A stretch of DNA of 5,013 nt from positions 1 through 5,013 of the forward strand of contig JADZBR010000022.1 in NCBI GenBank assembly GCA_020852035.1. Direction: 5' to 3'. This document shows positions 4,859 through 5,013 of this stretch, piece by piece. The number at the start of each line of letters is the position of its first letter. Within the stretch, counting starts at the first letter, position 1. The notes under the pieces were generated by a model. That model saw only the letters and a list, made by a program, of their open reading frames with translations, was not told the origin of the DNA and did no database searches. Made by a program: the position numbers and the translations under genes. Origin of the DNA: Caulobacteraceae bacterium. GTDB taxonomy: Bacteria; Pseudomonadota; Alphaproteobacteria; Caulobacterales; Caulobacteraceae.

Positions 4859-4998
4859 CCTTCTCCCGGTCGGGAGAAGGAAAGACGCGCGGAACGCGCG
4901 GCGAGGATGAGGGCTTGCGACCTTGCCGGAGAGGGCGGAGGCCCTCACCCTCTCGCCGGCTTCGCCGACGAGTTTCCCTCTCCCGCCCGGGAGAGGGA
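4859..4998. repeat. Composite palindromic repeat downstream of rpoH (two opposed ~57-base units)
   Basis: The left unit (4859-4914) has a stem CCTTCTCCC (4859-4867) with GGGAGAAGG (4872-4880), then AAA, a hairpin GCGCG-GAA-CGCGC (4887-4899), then GGCGAGGATGAGGGC. The right unit (4941-4998), read inverted, has CCCTCTCCC with GGGAGAGGG, then AAA, a hairpin CGGC-GAA-GCCG, then GGCGAGAGGGTGAGGGC. The arms align nearly end to end with paired changes in both stems. The first stem starts six bases after the rpoH stop and may help end or protect its mRNA, but no T-tract follows it, so I do not call a terminator. Similar repeats are common in GC-rich proteobacteria. Confidence 0.82.
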
Positions 4999-5013
4999 GC
5001 CGTAAGCAGCGGC

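Noticed and set aside
4859..4880. Rho-independent terminator of rpoH
   Set aside because: The 9-bp stem is good and well placed, but it is followed by AAAGAC with no T-tract and belongs to the repeat unit, so only a possible secondary role is noted.
2833..4998. CRISPR array
   Set aside because: The repeats are inverted, unevenly spaced and of three different sequence types; there are no regular direct repeats with spacers.
4280..5005. Plus-strand open frame overlapping rpoH and the downstream repeats
   Set aside because: Arg/Pro/Gly-rich shadow of rpoH that continues through the palindromic repeat pair.

Overview
The window reads as a GC-rich chromosomal stretch from an alphaproteobacterium, most likely Caulobacterales (Caulobacter/Phenylobacterium-like). 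Three things support this. The ATP synthase Fo genes form their own operon with no F1 genes attached and with separate b' and b stalk genes. A candidate promoter begins with TTGACGC, the -35 form I know for the Caulobacter housekeeping sigma factor. The intergenic repeats are of a kind I associate with this group. No genus is proven from the sequence alone.

Layout. Positions 1-192 hold half of a palindromic repeat, a candidate promoter and the leader of the Fo operon. Positions 193-2750 carry five tightly packed plus-strand genes: atpI (assembly factor), atpB (subunit a), atpE (subunit c), the b' gene and atpF (subunit b). The operon closes with a 12-bp-stem terminator at 2775-2802. A palindromic repeat pair (2833-2922) then separates it from a convergent minus-strand gene (2928-3329) for a small membrane protein with a PGPG motif. 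The 633-base gap 3330-3962 holds an AT-rich island, a possible gene remnant, a 105-base composite palindrome, two short palindromes and a candidate heat-shock promoter. rpoH (heat-shock sigma factor) follows at 3963-4853, and the window ends in a third repeat pair (4859-4998).

How the genes work together. The Fo genes build the membrane proton-conducting sector: the a subunit plus c-ring rotor, held by a b/b' peripheral stalk, with AtpI helping c-ring assembly. The F1 sector must be encoded elsewhere. rpoH is a separate transcription unit. Its upstream region suggests two layers of control: a sigma-32-like promoter (autoregulation) and a possible RNA structure that pairs the Shine-Dalgarno with codons 25-28.

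The least ordinary content is non-coding. Three composite palindromes share one plan: two opposed hairpin units around a short spacer. In each pair the loop is conserved while stem bases change in compensating pairs. A single half unit sits at the window start. No new protein system was found.
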